Notes: generated from the letters alone by a model not told the origin. Shown: positions 38,437-47,877, numbered from the stretch's first letter. The stretch is DNA of 64,000 nucleotides from Streptomyces sp. CBMA29 (GCF_014596445.1 NZ_MECL01000063.1:23761-87760); one strand, 5' to 3'. Numbers and translations are program-made.

Positions 38437-38586
38437 GCCATGTCTAGATCAAGGCGGAGCAGCGTCGGCCGCCGGATCAACCAGAGCATCGTCGAGGACG
38501 ACGCCTTCTGGGCCTGGGCGGCCATCGAGACGCTGCGGCATACCGGAGTCCGGGCCGAGGAACTCACCGAGCTGACCCACCTCGAC
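38437..38586 (+). pseudogene. Tyrosine-integrase fragment
   Basis: One frame reads EDDAFWAWAAIETLRHTGVR followed by AEELTELTHL, the first catalytic-Arg region of tyrosine recombinases. About 50 codons remain, without the H-x-x-R and Tyr parts. It lies between TA and DUF3626 scraps and is not part of the intact integrase at 60814. Confidence 0.6.
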
Positions 38587-38808
38587 ACCGAAATCCGAGG
38601 GTTCGAAGAAGCTGTCCGGGTAACAGAACGTGGTCCGCGCCGTTGTCTGGACAGTCAGCCGGAAGTGAGCGGAGCCGAACCGTGGCGCCCCGCCGGCCAG
38701 CTTACGGCGGAAGTTCAACGCCCCGTAGACGAGCCTCTCGTGAGCAGGCGCTTCGTCGTACGCTCCGTTGAAGATTCGGCTCTCCCAGATCCACTCTCCC
38801 AGACCCAC
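38587..38808 (-). pseudogene. DUF3626 fragment
   Basis: Minus frame with WIWESRIFNGAYDEAPAHERLVYGALN and RFGSAHFRL...ARTTFCYPDSF, the N-terminal signature of DUF3626 proteins. The C-terminal half is lost at the junction with the integrase fragment near 38587. Confidence 0.55.
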
Positions 38809-39031
38809 CTGTCTCCGCCGGGATGTGCGGTCAGTCCACCAGTGCTGGTCCCCGTGACGAACTGCGAGCGGTAGAGGCCATCGTCAACCAGAGCATCCAG
38901 GATCGGCTTGCCGTGTAGGAGACGGCGGTGCTGCGCCGGGCCGTCGTGGACGAATACCGGGAGCGGCCCTCGGGTTCCTGAGCCGCCGGGGTGGTTATGG
39001 AGACGTGATCCCGCAATCGCCCCTTTTAAGG

Positions 39032-39064
39032 CCCCAACCGGAGCCCCTCAGCGGCCGGTTGGGG
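39032..39064 (+). terminator. Terminator-like hairpin upstream of CPBP gene
   Basis: Stem CCCCAACCGG / CCGGTTGGGG with a loop GAGCCCCTCAGCGG-type, followed by TCTCTT. Typical Streptomyces factor-independent hairpin, insulating the operon that starts at 39238. Confidence 0.65.
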
Positions 39065-39237
39065 TCTCTTACGGGTGACGTCCCGCCCCTCTGTCCCCCG
39101 TGCGAGCTACAAGCGAGTGTCCACCGCACGGTGACGATTCCCCACCATCGAATCCGTAGCGTTCGGATCACCGCGGAACGCCGGGCCGCGGACCGGAGAA
39201 GGAACCGGAGTCGGAACCGGCAAAGGGAGTCCACGCC

Positions 39238-40080
39238 ATGAAAGCCTGGAAGATAGTCCTGCAGGTAGTCGTCGTCTTCGCGGTCTACGCGGTGTGCGGC
39301 GGTCTCACCAACGGGGTGAAGGACAACCCCTGGCTCTCGCTCGTGGTGGGCGCCCTCACCGTGGCCGTGATGACCTTCGTCTACCGGTGGGCCGTGCGGC
39401 GCACCGAGAACCGCGAGGTGACCGAACTGCGCCGGCAGGAAGCGACGAGCGCGACCTTCTGGGGCCTGGTCTTCGGCACGCTGATGTTCCTCTGCGTCAT
39501 CGGCAACATCTACTTCCTCGGTGACTACAAGGTCCACGGCATCGACTCGGTGAGCGGGGCCATCGGGCTGATCGGCTTCATGGCGGGCGCCGCCTCGACG
39601 GAGGAGATCATCTTCCGCGGACTGCTGTTCCGGCTGCTGGAACGCGGCATGGGCACGTACATCGCCCTGGTACTGTCCGGCCTCGTGTTCGGCGTCATAC
39701 ACCTCCTCAACGACGACGCCACCGTCGCCGGCGCCCTGGCCATCGCCATCGAGGCCGGCGCCATGCTCGCCGCCGGTTACGCCGCCACCCGCAACCTGTG
39801 GCTGCCGATGGGCGTGCACTTCGCCTGGAACTTCATGGAGTCCGGCGTCTTCAGCACCCAGGTCTCGGGCAACGGCGACACCCACGGTCTGCTGGACGCC
39901 ACCCTGTCGGGCAACCACCTGATCACGGGCGGCGAGTTCGGTCCCGAGGCGAGCATCTACTCGGTGGTCTTCGGCACCCTGCTGACGGTCTGCTTCCTGG
40001 TCGTGGCCCACCGCCGCGGCAACATCGTCCCCCGGCGCCGCGCCGAGCGCGTCGACACCCTCGCGGCGCTCGCCCGATGA
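39238..40080 (+). CDS. CPBP-family intramembrane protease
   Basis: 280 residues. The CPBP (Abi) motifs are present: EEIIFRG (about 122-128), FGVIHLLND and GVHFAWNFMES, supplying Glu and His residues of the metal site inside the membrane. About seven hydrophobic segments are visible. Such proteases process prenylated or bacteriocin-related substrates, or give self-protection. It overlaps the histidine-kinase start by 4 bp, so it belongs to the same operon and may be linked to that signalling pathway. Confidence 0.8.
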   Translation: MKAWKIVLQVVVVFAVYAVCGGLTNGVKDNPWLSLVVGALTVAVMTFVYRWAVRRTENREVTELRRQEATSATFWGLVFGTLMFLCVIGNIYFLGDYKVHGIDSVSGAIGLIGFMAGAASTEEIIFRGLLFRLLERGMGTYIALVLSGLVFGVIHLLNDDATVAGALAIAIEAGAMLAAGYAATRNLWLPMGVHFAWNFMESGVFSTQVSGNGDTHGLLDATLSGNHLITGGEFGPEASIYSVVFGTLLTVCFLVVAHRRGNIVPRRRAERVDTLAALAR

Positions 40081-41444
40081 CGGAACAGCGATCCGCCGGT
40101 TCGCCGGAGCACTGGACGGACGGAGCCGGGCCGCGCGAGAGCGGTGCCGGGCACCGGCCGACCGGGCTCCGGCTCCGGCCGTTGGTGAACCGGGCCCGCC
40201 TCGACGGCATCCGACACCGCCTGGACGGCATCCGACACCGCCTCGACGGCACCCGACACCGTCTGGACAGCACCCGGAAGCGGCTCGGTGGAGTCTGGTA
40301 CCGGCTGGACGTCGTCGTCCGGGACCTTCCCTTCGGGCTCCTCCTCCTGATCGGTTCCTTCCTCCCGGCGCTCCGCAGCAACGGAACGGTCATCGGGGGT
40401 GTCCCCGACCGCCCGCATGACGCGGTGGCCGTCGTGGTGATCCTCCTCGAGACCCTGCCCCTGGCGGTGCGCCGGCGGTGGCCGGCCCTCTCCCTGGCCC
40501 TGGTGTCCGGCGGGTTCGCCGTCGACCAGCTCCTCGGCTACCACACCTTCGCGGCCACCGCGATGGGCGTCGTGCTGGTGAGCACCGGCTCGCACCTGGA
40601 ACGGCACCGCCGGAGCTTCGTGGCCGGCCTCACCGTGGCGTACGTGGCGCTGTCGGTGGGCCTCTCCCACCTCGGCACGGGCGAGACCGCCACGGGGTTC
40701 ACGACCTTCTACATGGCGCTGGGCCTGGCCTGGGGCGCCGGAAGCTGGCTGCGCACCACCCGGCAGGCGGAGGCCGAACGTCGCAAGCGGGTCGCGGTGG
40801 AGACACGGAACGCCGAACGCGCCCGGATAGCGAGGGAGCTGCACGACGTCGTGACCCACCACGTGACGGCGATGGTGGTGCAGGCGGAGGCTGCCCGCTA
40901 TCTGACCGCCGCGCCCGAGCGGCTGGAGCAGTCCCTGAGCGCCATCTCCGACACCGGGCGCCGGGCGATCACCGATCTGCGGCACCTGCTGGACCTGCTC
41001 AACCCCGATCACGCCACCGGGAACGGCGGCGATGCCGCGGCCGAGCCGAGGACACCGGCCGTCGGCCGCGTCCTGACCCTCGTGGAGCAGACCCGCCGGG
41101 CGGGCCAGCCGGTGGAGTTCACCGAGGAGGGCGCCCCGCCGGAGTCCACCGGCAGTTCCGACCTCGTGGCCTACCGGGTGGTGCAGGAAGCACTCACCAA
41201 CGCCCTCAAGTACGCTCACGGCAGCCGCACTTCGGTCGCCGTGCGGCACGGCGAGAGGGATATCACCGTGGAGGTCAGCACGGACGGCACCGGCTCACGG
41301 GCCGCCGCCGTCGGTGGCAGCGGACGGGGGCTGGCCGGTCTGCGCGAGCGGGTCGACGTGCTCGGCGGGGACTTCAGCGCGGGCGCCGTCGCGGGCGGCG
41401 GCTTCGTCGTCCGGGCGCGGATACCGGCCGGGGGCTGCTCGTGA
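40077..41444 (+). CDS. NarL-type sensor histidine kinase
   Basis: 455 residues. After an N-terminal repeat (see 40200) come about four membrane segments (FGLLLLIGSFLPAL, VAVVVILLETLPLAV, ATAMGVVLVSTGSHL, AYVALSVGLSHLG), then a HisKA_3 domain with IARELHDVVTHHV (phospho-His about 255) and an HATPase with VVQEALTNALKYA and GRGLAGLRERV. It phosphorylates the response regulator encoded next, with which it overlaps by 4 bp. The signal is unknown. Confidence 0.85.
   Translation: MTEQRSAGSPEHWTDGAGPRESGAGHRPTGLRLRPLVNRARLDGIRHRLDGIRHRLDGTRHRLDSTRKRLGGVWYRLDVVVRDLPFGLLLLIGSFLPALRSNGTVIGGVPDRPHDAVAVVVILLETLPLAVRRRWPALSLALVSGGFAVDQLLGYHTFAATAMGVVLVSTGSHLERHRRSFVAGLTVAYVALSVGLSHLGTGETATGFTTFYMALGLAWGAGSWLRTTRQAEAERRKRVAVETRNAERARIARELHDVVTHHVTAMVVQAEAARYLTAAPERLEQSLSAISDTGRRAITDLRHLLDLLNPDHATGNGGDAAAEPRTPAVGRVLTLVEQTRRAGQPVEFTEEGAPPESTGSSDLVAYRVVQEALTNALKYAHGSRTSVAVRHGERDITVEVSTDGTGSRAAAVGGSGRGLAGLRERVDVLGGDFSAGAVAGGGFVVRARIPAGGCS
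40200..40283 (+). repeat. Four 21-bp tandem repeats in the kinase gene
   Basis: Units at 40200, 40221, 40242 and 40263 encode RLDGIRH-type heptads (RLDGIRH, RLDGIRH, RLDGTRH, RLDSTRK). A seven-residue period with Leu suggests an amphipathic or coiled-coil helix. Copy number may vary by replication slippage. Confidence 0.8.
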
Positions 41445-42121
41445 ACACACCTCCGCCGTCCGGGTCCGCGCCGACCCGGGTGCTCGTCTGCGACGACCAG
41501 GCGCTGATCCGCATGGGCCTGGTCACCATCATCGACGCCCAGCCCGACATGGAGGTGGTGGGCGAGTGCGGTGACGGCCGGAAAGGAGTCGACCTGGCCC
41601 GCGAGCTCGACCCGGACGTCGTGGTCATGGACATCCGCATGCCGGTCCTCGACGGCCTCGAAGCCACCCGCCTGCTGGCGGGGGCCGGGGTCGCCCACCC
41701 CGTCAAGGTCCTCGTGATCACCACGTTCAACCTCGACGAGTACGTCTACGAGGCGCTGCGCGCCGGAGCGAGCGGCTTCCTCCTCAAGGACGCCCCGCCC
41801 GACCACCTGCTGCACGGCATCCGCACGGTCGCCATGGGCGCGGCGCTCCTCGCCCCCGAGGTCACCCGCCAGCTCGTCGGCCGGTACGCGACCCGCATCC
41901 GCCCCACCTACGGCGCACCCGAGGACATTCCGCTCACCCCCCGCGAGCTGGAGGTGCTGCGCCTGATCGCGGACGGCCTGTCCAACAGCGAGATCGCCGC
42001 CGCCCTCGTCATCAGCCAGGAGACGGTGAAGACGTTCGTCTCCCGCATACTCACCAAACTGAACCTGCGCGACCGCGTCCAGGCGGTCGTCTACGCGTTC
42101 CGTCACGGCCTGGCGAGCTGA
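41441..42121 (+). CDS. NarL/FixJ response regulator
   Basis: 226 residues from GTG 41441. The receiver shows VCDDQALIRMGL, phospho-acceptor Asp in VVVMDIRMPVLDG (about 63), ITTFNLDEYVY and Lys in FLLKDAPP. The C-terminal LuxR helix-turn-helix is LTPRELEVLRLIADGLSNSE. Partner of the kinase upstream; targets likely include the CPBP operon itself. Confidence 0.9.
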   Translation: MNTPPPSGSAPTRVLVCDDQALIRMGLVTIIDAQPDMEVVGECGDGRKGVDLARELDPDVVVMDIRMPVLDGLEATRLLAGAGVAHPVKVLVITTFNLDEYVYEALRAGASGFLLKDAPPDHLLHGIRTVAMGAALLAPEVTRQLVGRYATRIRPTYGAPEDIPLTPRELEVLRLIADGLSNSEIAAALVISQETVKTFVSRILTKLNLRDRVQAVVYAFRHGLAS

Positions 42122-42154
42122 GCCCCGCAAGCCCGGCATGATCCGAACGAGAGG

Positions 42155-42670
42155 CCCTAGCCTCGGGCTTTCATGGGGTGGTCTGTCCGAGGCTTGATCA
42201 GAAACGCGAGAAACGCTCCTGACCTGGAACGATAGGACTTGTCGAGGGTCCAGATCGTGCCGTGGAACGAAGCGCTTCTCAGGTGAAGAAGCGTATCGGG
42301 CCGTACCCGCGTGTCCGCGTTGAGGGCTGTGGTCGTGGAGTGGTCTCGCAGGCCGGTGCCGTGCTGCTGGTGGAAACGGTCCGCAAGACGGGCCTGGATA
42401 CTGCGATATCGGCAGCTCTGACACCCGGGCGAAAGCCACGGGCGGTGCACGATCCCGGCAAGATCCTGCTGGATGTGGCGCTCGCGGTCGCCCTCAGCGG
42501 CGACTGCCTGGCCGACGTCGGCATCCTGCCGGGGTGAGTCGGCCGTGTTCGGGCCGTCGCCGCCCCTGCCTCGCAGCTACCGGGGCACCGTCCGGCACCG
42601 CGCAGCGGGGCGGAGTCCGAAACTTCTCCCGGCCCAACCCTCGCGCAAGCTCAACAGTCCCGGATGGCGC
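42155..42670 (+). pseudogene. Truncated IS1380 copy 1
   Basis: The left end and ~85 codons of an IS1380-family transposase are readable (KKRIGPYPRVRVEG, VSQAGAVLLVETVRK, VHDPGKILLDVALAVALSGD). After GILPG the frame is lost, although homology continues weakly out of frame for ~130 bp. The same left end occurs at 43735, so two related but diverged insertions sit in direct orientation. Confidence 0.75.
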
Positions 42671-42702
42671 GGACGGCTTCCTGCGAGGATCAGGGGTGCG
42701 GC

Positions 42703-43701
42703 TCACATTTGGACGACGACTTTGCCTTTGGCGTGGCCCTGTTCAAGGTAGGCGAATGCCTCGGGGAGCTGCGCGAACGGGAAGGCCCGGTCGGTCACTG
42801 TTTTCAGCCTGCCTTTGTCGACGAGGTCGGCCAGCACGGCGAGGTCCGGTCCGCTGGGATGCATGAACATGAACCGGTAGTTGACCCCCTTCTTCCGGGC
42901 TCTGTGACGGATCTTGGCGCTGGCCGCCTTCAGCGCAGCATTCACGAGCGGGCCTGCGCCCACCTCGCGACCGGTCGCTGGATCGGGGATTCCCGCGATG
43001 GAGGCCGTTGTGGCTCCGCGCTTGAGGATGTCGAAGGTGTTCAGCAGGTCCTGTCCACCGGTCAGGTCGAAGGCGCCGTCGTAGTCGCTGAGGAGGTCCT
43101 TGAACTGCTGCTCGTGGTAGTTGATGACCGTCTCGGCTCCGAGGGACCGCACCAGTTCCTCGCCGCGGGGCGACGCGGTGGTGGCCACCTTCGCCCCCAT
43201 CCAGACGCCGAGTTGGATGGCGAGGGTACCGACGCCTCCGGCTCCGCCGGAGATGAACACCCTGTCCCCCTCGCCGACGCCGACCACGTCACGGAGCGCC
43301 TGCAGGGCGGTCAGCCCGGCCAGAGGCAACCCGGCCGCGTCGGTGAAGTCCAGGGACTCGGGCATCTTCGCCACCAGCGCCTCGTCGACGACAGCGTAAG
43401 GGGCGTAAGCGCCGAGCTTCGTCTTGTCGACCCGGGCGAACACCCGGTCGCCGGCCGCGAAGCGGGTGACGCCCGCACCGATCGCCTCGACCACACCGGA
43501 CAGCTCGCTGCCCGCCACCAGGGGAACGTCAAGGTGAGTCAGCATCTTCATCTTGCCTTCGCGGACCTTGAAGTCAATCGGGTTCAGCCCTGCGGCCCGC
43601 ACCCGGATGAGCACTTCGCCGTCGTCTGCCGTCGGCTCGGGGACCTCCCGGAATTCCATCGCGCTCGCGTTCCCGTACCGGGTCAGCACGTACGCCTCCA
43701 T
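42703..43701 (-). CDS. NADP-dependent quinone oxidoreductase (MDR)
   Basis: 332 residues from ATG 43701. The GroES-like start (VPEPTADDGEVLIRVRAAGLNPID) and the Rossmann motif ISGGAGGVGTLAIQL (A-x-x-G-x-x-G) identify a zinc-independent medium-chain oxidoreductase of the quinone reductase type. It uses NADPH to reduce quinones or enones. It lies between two truncated IS1380 copies, so it may have come as IS-linked cargo. No partner gene is evident. Confidence 0.85.
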   Translation of the reverse strand: MEAYVLTRYGNASAMEFREVPEPTADDGEVLIRVRAAGLNPIDFKVREGKMKMLTHLDVPLVAGSELSGVVEAIGAGVTRFAAGDRVFARVDKTKLGAYAPYAVVDEALVAKMPESLDFTDAAGLPLAGLTALQALRDVVGVGEGDRVFISGGAGGVGTLAIQLGVWMGAKVATTASPRGEELVRSLGAETVINYHEQQFKDLLSDYDGAFDLTGGQDLLNTFDILKRGATTASIAGIPDPATGREVGAGPLVNAALKAASAKIRHRARKKGVNYRFMFMHPSGPDLAVLADLVDKGRLKTVTDRAFPFAQLPEAFAYLEQGHAKGKVVVQM

Positions 43702-43734
43702 GCCAAATCCCTGCCTTCGCTTTCGCCTAGCCTT

Positions 43735-44806
43735 AGCCTCGCGTTTTCATGAGCGGGCTCGTCCATGCCTTGATCAAATAAGCGGAGAGTGCTCCTGACC
43801 TGCAACGATGGGACTTGTCTAGGGTCCTGTCCGCTGCGCGGAAAGAAGCACTCTCCAGGTGAGTAAGCGTATCGGGCTGTACCCGCGTGTCCGCGTCGAG
43901 GGCGGTGGCAGCGGGGCGGTCTCGCAGGCCGGGGCGGTGCTGCTGGTCGAGACGGTCCGCAAGGTGGGGCTGGACACCGCGCTATCGGCGGCGCTGGCGC
44001 CGTGGCGCAAGCCGAGGACGGTGCACGATCCGGGCAAGGTCCTGCTGGATGTCGCGCTCGCGATGGCTCCGGGCGGGGACTGCCTGGCCGATGTCGCCAT
44101 GCTGCGGGCCGAGCCCGACGTGTTCGGCCCGGCGGCGTCCGACCCGACGGTCTCCCGTCTCATCGGCACCCTCGCTTCAGCCGGGCCGAAGGCGCTCACC
44201 GCGATCCGCACGGCACGAGCCGAAGTACGCTCGCGGGTCTGGGAGCTGGCCGGTGAGAACAGTCCGGCCGCCGGTGGGAGTGTGATCGTGGACATCGACG
44301 GAGTGCTGGTCCTTGCGCACTCCGAGAAGCAGGACGCCACCGCGACTTGGAAGAAATCCTTCGGCCATCACCCGCTCGTCGCGTTCGTCGACCACGGCCC
44401 GGCCGGGTCCGGGGAGCCGGTGGCCACGCTGCTGCGGCCCGGCAACGCGGGCTCCAACACCGCCGCCGATCACATCACCACCGCCCAGCTCGCCCTGGCC
44501 CAACTGCCGAAACACCTGCGGCGGGGCCGGCAGACGCTGATCCGCACCGACTCCGCCGGCGGCACCCACGCCTTCCTGGACTGGCTCTTCAAACCGGGCC
44601 GGTGGCTGTCGTACTCCGTCGGGATGACTGTCACCGACGCCATCCACCAGGCCGTGCTGAAGATCCCGAAGAAGGCGTGGACGCCGGCCTACGACGCGGA
44701 CGGCACCGAGCGGCCGGGCGCCTGGGTCACCGAGATCACCGACATGCCCGACCTGAGTACCTGGCCGAAAGGCACAGGCGAGAGACGACGTTCTCGATTA
44801 TCTTGA
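43735..44806 (+). pseudogene. Truncated IS1380 copy 2 (transposase 43859-44806)
   Basis: The transposase starts at GTG 43859 (SKRIGLYPRVRVEGGGSGAV) and keeps the first catalytic region VIVDIDGVLVLAHSEKQDA and TLIRTDSAGGTHAFLDWLF. Homology stops at DLSTWPKG near 44771, where it joins unrelated AT-richer DNA, so the last third including the final Glu region is lost. The residual frame runs to 44806. Confidence 0.8.
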
Positions 44807-45248
44807 TGGCCTTGTTGCGGATGAGCAAATAACAAACAACCTATTCAGGAAGATCACAGTTATAACCGCAGCTTGGAATCCTGAAGATGGTCGAATATGC
44901 GTTGGGGTAAATTATGATTGGCAAAAGGCGGCCGCAGGAGAGGGGAAGTGGTGCGCAGAGGATGATTGTGCCGCTCAGGCGCATGCAGACGGCGTGAATC
45001 CGAAGAAACTCCAGTTCGTGGCGGCGATCCGTCCGCGAAACAGGACCGCCAAGAACATCTGCTTCAGCTGCCAGGAAGATTTCACGAAAAATCAGACTTC
45101 AGTTTCAAAAGCCCCGTATGATGAGGGCGGTCCATGGGACCTGGCTGAAGCCGAACAGCGTGCACAGGCGGCAGCGGAAGAGGCAAGTATTCTTGAAGGT
45201 GAAGCTGCGGGTCTCGCATCAGAATTCGGAGAAGAGGACGACGAATGA
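44769..45248 (+). pseudogene. Deaminase-like polymorphic toxin tip, 5' truncated
   Basis: The open frame is DDVLDYLDGLVADEQITNNL..., then VITAAWNPEDGRICVGVN, KWCAEDDCAAQAHADG, NPKKLQFVAAIRPRN and ICFSCQEDF. C-A-E followed by a later C-x-x-C, with a conserved I-R-P-R, is like the zinc site of deaminase toxins. No start codon with a ribosome site exists; the IS1380 end replaces its front. Base composition is clearly lower in GC than the surroundings, suggesting a recent transfer. Confidence 0.55.
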
Positions 45249-45320
45249 GTCGTCAAACGGGACACCGCGAACTCGAAGGAAGGGAATCATGAATTACTTG
45301 CCTGGAATCCGGTGTGCATT

Positions 45321-45686
45321 GTGAAGCTTATTTACTGTGCGCAAGATACGATTGAAGAGAGTGTCCTCTACGGGAAGAGTCGATGGGGGATTCGCGCCCT
45401 GACGGACACCCCTAAGATGTTCCGAATGTCAGGATATGCAGAAGAAATCCGGGCGGGGATTCGTGAAATCGAAATTTTCGAAGGGGTTGTATTCGAAATT
45501 GACGCCTCATCCGATGAGGTCTTCTTCCTGGTTCAAAATAGCGAGGGTGAACAGCGAGAATATTTTGCCGAAGGTGCCCCGGGCGCGTACAGGGTCGGAT
45601 CTCGATGCGTCGTTCGGTTCATCGACGTTTCGAGGACCGGAGCGCGAAGGCCAGTTTATTGTATTGTCGAAATCTGGCTTGAGTGA
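45321..45686 (+). CDS. Putative immunity protein for the deaminase tip
   Basis: 121 residues from GTG 45321, with low GC like the toxin tip before it. The sequence is acidic and mixed alpha/beta (YAEEIRAGIREIEIFEGVVFEIDASSDEVFFLVQ), and no family is recognised. An 11-codon frame from ATG 45290, with a strong AAGGAAGGG site, ends exactly at this start (GTGA overlap) and may couple translation. The immunity role is inferred from position after the toxin. Confidence 0.5.
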   Translation: MKLIYCAQDTIEESVLYGKSRWGIRALTDTPKMFRMSGYAEEIRAGIREIEIFEGVVFEIDASSDEVFFLVQNSEGEQREYFAEGAPGAYRVGSRCVVRFIDVSRTGARRPVYCIVEIWLE

Positions 45687-45809
45687 CCGCGCTAGTTTGT
45701 GAAAAGCGATCGTACCGTGGGGAAGCGGATAAATTCGTTCCACAATTATTTCCGCAATGAAGTGATTTGATCACGAACCTTCGGGTGATCCGAGAAGCTG
45801 TTCGAGCGC

Positions 45810-46655
45810 GTGCTTACCCTCCCTGGTCTGTGGCGCCTCATCAGACACGTCGTCCGCGGGTACGTCACCGATGCAGAGAAGGTCGCGCCCGACCCCTGGG
45901 ACTACCGCGGCGCCCTGCCCGGCATCGTTGAAGTGCAGCTTGCGCCCCAATACTGGATCTGGCAGACCGGCGGACTCACGGCGGAGACGGCGTCCCGCCG
46001 GCTCGATGGTTTCGCCGAGGCACTCATCGGACGGATCGCCGGACACCACACCGACGGATTTCTCCTCGACGCAGTCTGTCAGGAGATCGAAGGTCTGGTC
46101 CCCAAGCTGCCCGACGGCGAGGCCAAGACGGCCCTGATCGCCATACACGTCCTGTGGCATGCGTTGGTTGATCCGGCGGAGCACTGCCCCGAGGCAGCGG
46201 CCTTCATCGACCAGTACAAGGCCGTGCTGGACACACCGTCACCCAGCGCGTTCACAGTTTCGCTGCTGTCCGACCATCCGATGCCTGCCTGGAGCGCGGA
46301 CGACTGGGTCGCTATGGCTCAGGCACGAAACGACGCCCGGTACATCAAGAACCACGCACCGTTTCCCGCCGCCATCGACGCGCTGATCCAACTTCGGGCC
46401 GACGAGCTCGAGGCCGCCGGCAGACACGATGAGGCTGTCACGTTCGCCGCGAACGCCATCGCAGAACTGCCCGGTAACGAGGCTCTTCTCACGTGGGAAG
46501 CGCGCCTCGTCGCACATAACCACGATCCCAATTTTGATGTTCACGCGTTCCTCTTCGGCGAGCGCAAGGTCGACGCCGATAAAGAGCCCTCTGGGCGTGA
46601 GCAGCCAGACGAGTCTGCAACCGAACAAGATGGTGGGGCTTCGGATAATGGTTAG
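45810..46655 (+). CDS. Hypothetical protein
   Basis: 281 residues, but the GTG 45810 start has no good ribosome site, so the 5' end may be lost. The protein is helical (TAETASRRLDGFAEALIGRI, AIDALIQLRADELEAAGRHDE) with a TPR-like C-terminal half and a polar acidic tail (DADKEPSGREQPDESATEQD). No family recognised; unrelated in base composition to the low-GC genes just before it. Confidence 0.5.
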   Translation: MLTLPGLWRLIRHVVRGYVTDAEKVAPDPWDYRGALPGIVEVQLAPQYWIWQTGGLTAETASRRLDGFAEALIGRIAGHHTDGFLLDAVCQEIEGLVPKLPDGEAKTALIAIHVLWHALVDPAEHCPEAAAFIDQYKAVLDTPSPSAFTVSLLSDHPMPAWSADDWVAMAQARNDARYIKNHAPFPAAIDALIQLRADELEAAGRHDEAVTFAANAIAELPGNEALLTWEARLVAHNHDPNFDVHAFLFGERKVDADKEPSGREQPDESATEQDGGASDNG

Positions 46656-46729
46656 GCGACGTGCTCGGACATGACCTCACCTCGTATGGCAACCACGAGC
46701 GGGTGACACTACAGCCATGCTGGCGTCCG

Positions 46730-47041
46730 GGCGGCCGTCCGGTCTGCGGGCGCCCGCCGTCGAAACGCGGCAGCGGCAGCCCGGCCAGCACCGTCCGCAG
46801 TCGACCGACGTCGATCCGGCCGTGGTTCAGGCCCGCCGTACATCGCTCCGTGCCCACGCCGGTGCTCGGGCAGCAACGTCAGGTCCACCGGCGTTTTCAC
46901 CGCACGGTCCGCACACAGAATCGCGTCCACCAGCTCGAGCAACTCATCGCTTCGCGCGGTCAGACACTCGTAGAATTCGCGTCGGAAGCGTGACGCTTCC
47001 GCGAACACTTCTCTCCGGACAGCGTCAGGCAGCAGACTCAT
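46730..47041 (-). pseudogene. Transposase N-terminus remnant (IS701-like)
   Basis: From ATG 47041 the sequence MSLLPDAVRREVFAEASRFR, RREFYECLTARSDELLELVDAIL and VDLTLLPEHRRGHGAMYGG is the start of the common Streptomyces transposases of this type; a frameshift then moves to GLNHGRIDVGRLRTVLAGLP. Only ~100 codons remain. Confidence 0.65.
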
Positions 47042-47172
47042 TCTCACGGCCTTCGTCTTGGTCACGTGCACCTTGGTCGGAGCACATGATCAGACGAAGG
47101 CCGCCCGCGCGTCAGCTGAACAGCACAACCAGAGATCAAGTTCGAGCGGCGTTCGGACGCCTTTTGAGCAGC

Positions 47173-47673
47173 TCAGGCGGCAGCCAGTGAGGCGTGGATC
47201 CGACTGACGGCACGCAGCACCTCGTCTCGGTTCTTCGCTCGCTTGATCCATGCCGGAAGGCGGGCCACCAAAGTCATCTTCTGTCCGGTGTCATACCAGG
47301 GCGCTCGCTCTCGCAGCGACGCTCGGACGAAACGGCGGATCAGATCGAGATGTTCGAGGTTATAGGCCCACAACCACCCATGCCGGGTTTCAACCTGGAG
47401 CCACAGCGGGACACCGAAGTACGGATCCGTCGCGGGTTGAGCTGTTCCACGGGAGAGTGTGACGAGACGGCCGCTCCACACCCGTGACAGCCCGCAGCCA
47501 TGGCAGACCAGACGTCGCGGCCTGAACAACATCCGACCGCCGAGATCGGAATCTTCGGGCGCCAGAACGACCCGAGCGGCCTTCGCACAACTGGGGCATC
47601 GCACCATGATCGAGCTGATGAAGTCGTACTCGCTGCTGCGCGGATCCCGGAACCGACCAGTGAACAAGGCCAT
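47173..47673 (-). CDS. Zinc-ribbon protein of unknown function
   Basis: 166 residues from ATG 47673. A four-Cys zinc ribbon (VRCPSCAKAA ... CHGCG) is followed by WLQVETRHGWLWAYNLEHLDLIRRFV, ARLPAWIKRAKNRDEVLRAV. This looks like the TFIIB-type zinc-ribbon proteins found across Streptomyces, whose role is unknown. It precedes the att copy at 47966 and has no close operon partner. Confidence 0.6.
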   Translation of the reverse strand: MALFTGRFRDPRSSEYDFISSIMVRCPSCAKAARVVLAPEDSDLGGRMLFRPRRLVCHGCGLSRVWSGRLVTLSRGTAQPATDPYFGVPLWLQVETRHGWLWAYNLEHLDLIRRFVRASLRERAPWYDTGQKMTLVARLPAWIKRAKNRDEVLRAVSRIHASLAAA

Positions 47674-47877
47674 CTGGTGAGTATGCAACTGTCCCACAGA
47701 CCAGCGCATCCCGATTCGGCTGACCACCCCCACGCCCGCCAGCTGCCTTGCCAGAAGCCAGACGCAGGTTAAAGAACAAGCTTAGGGGAAGAGTGGAGAT
47801 CGCCCACTGCCCCCATGTTCGGTGGGGCTGGTGTCCGAGGTGCCATGGGTAGCTTGATCACTGGGTCTGGAGCAGCC

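Noticed and set aside
37081..38874. A 597-codon frame running through the att region
   Set aside because: After about 37640 it translates the hairpin, the att core and antisense of other scraps, so only the first part is coding.
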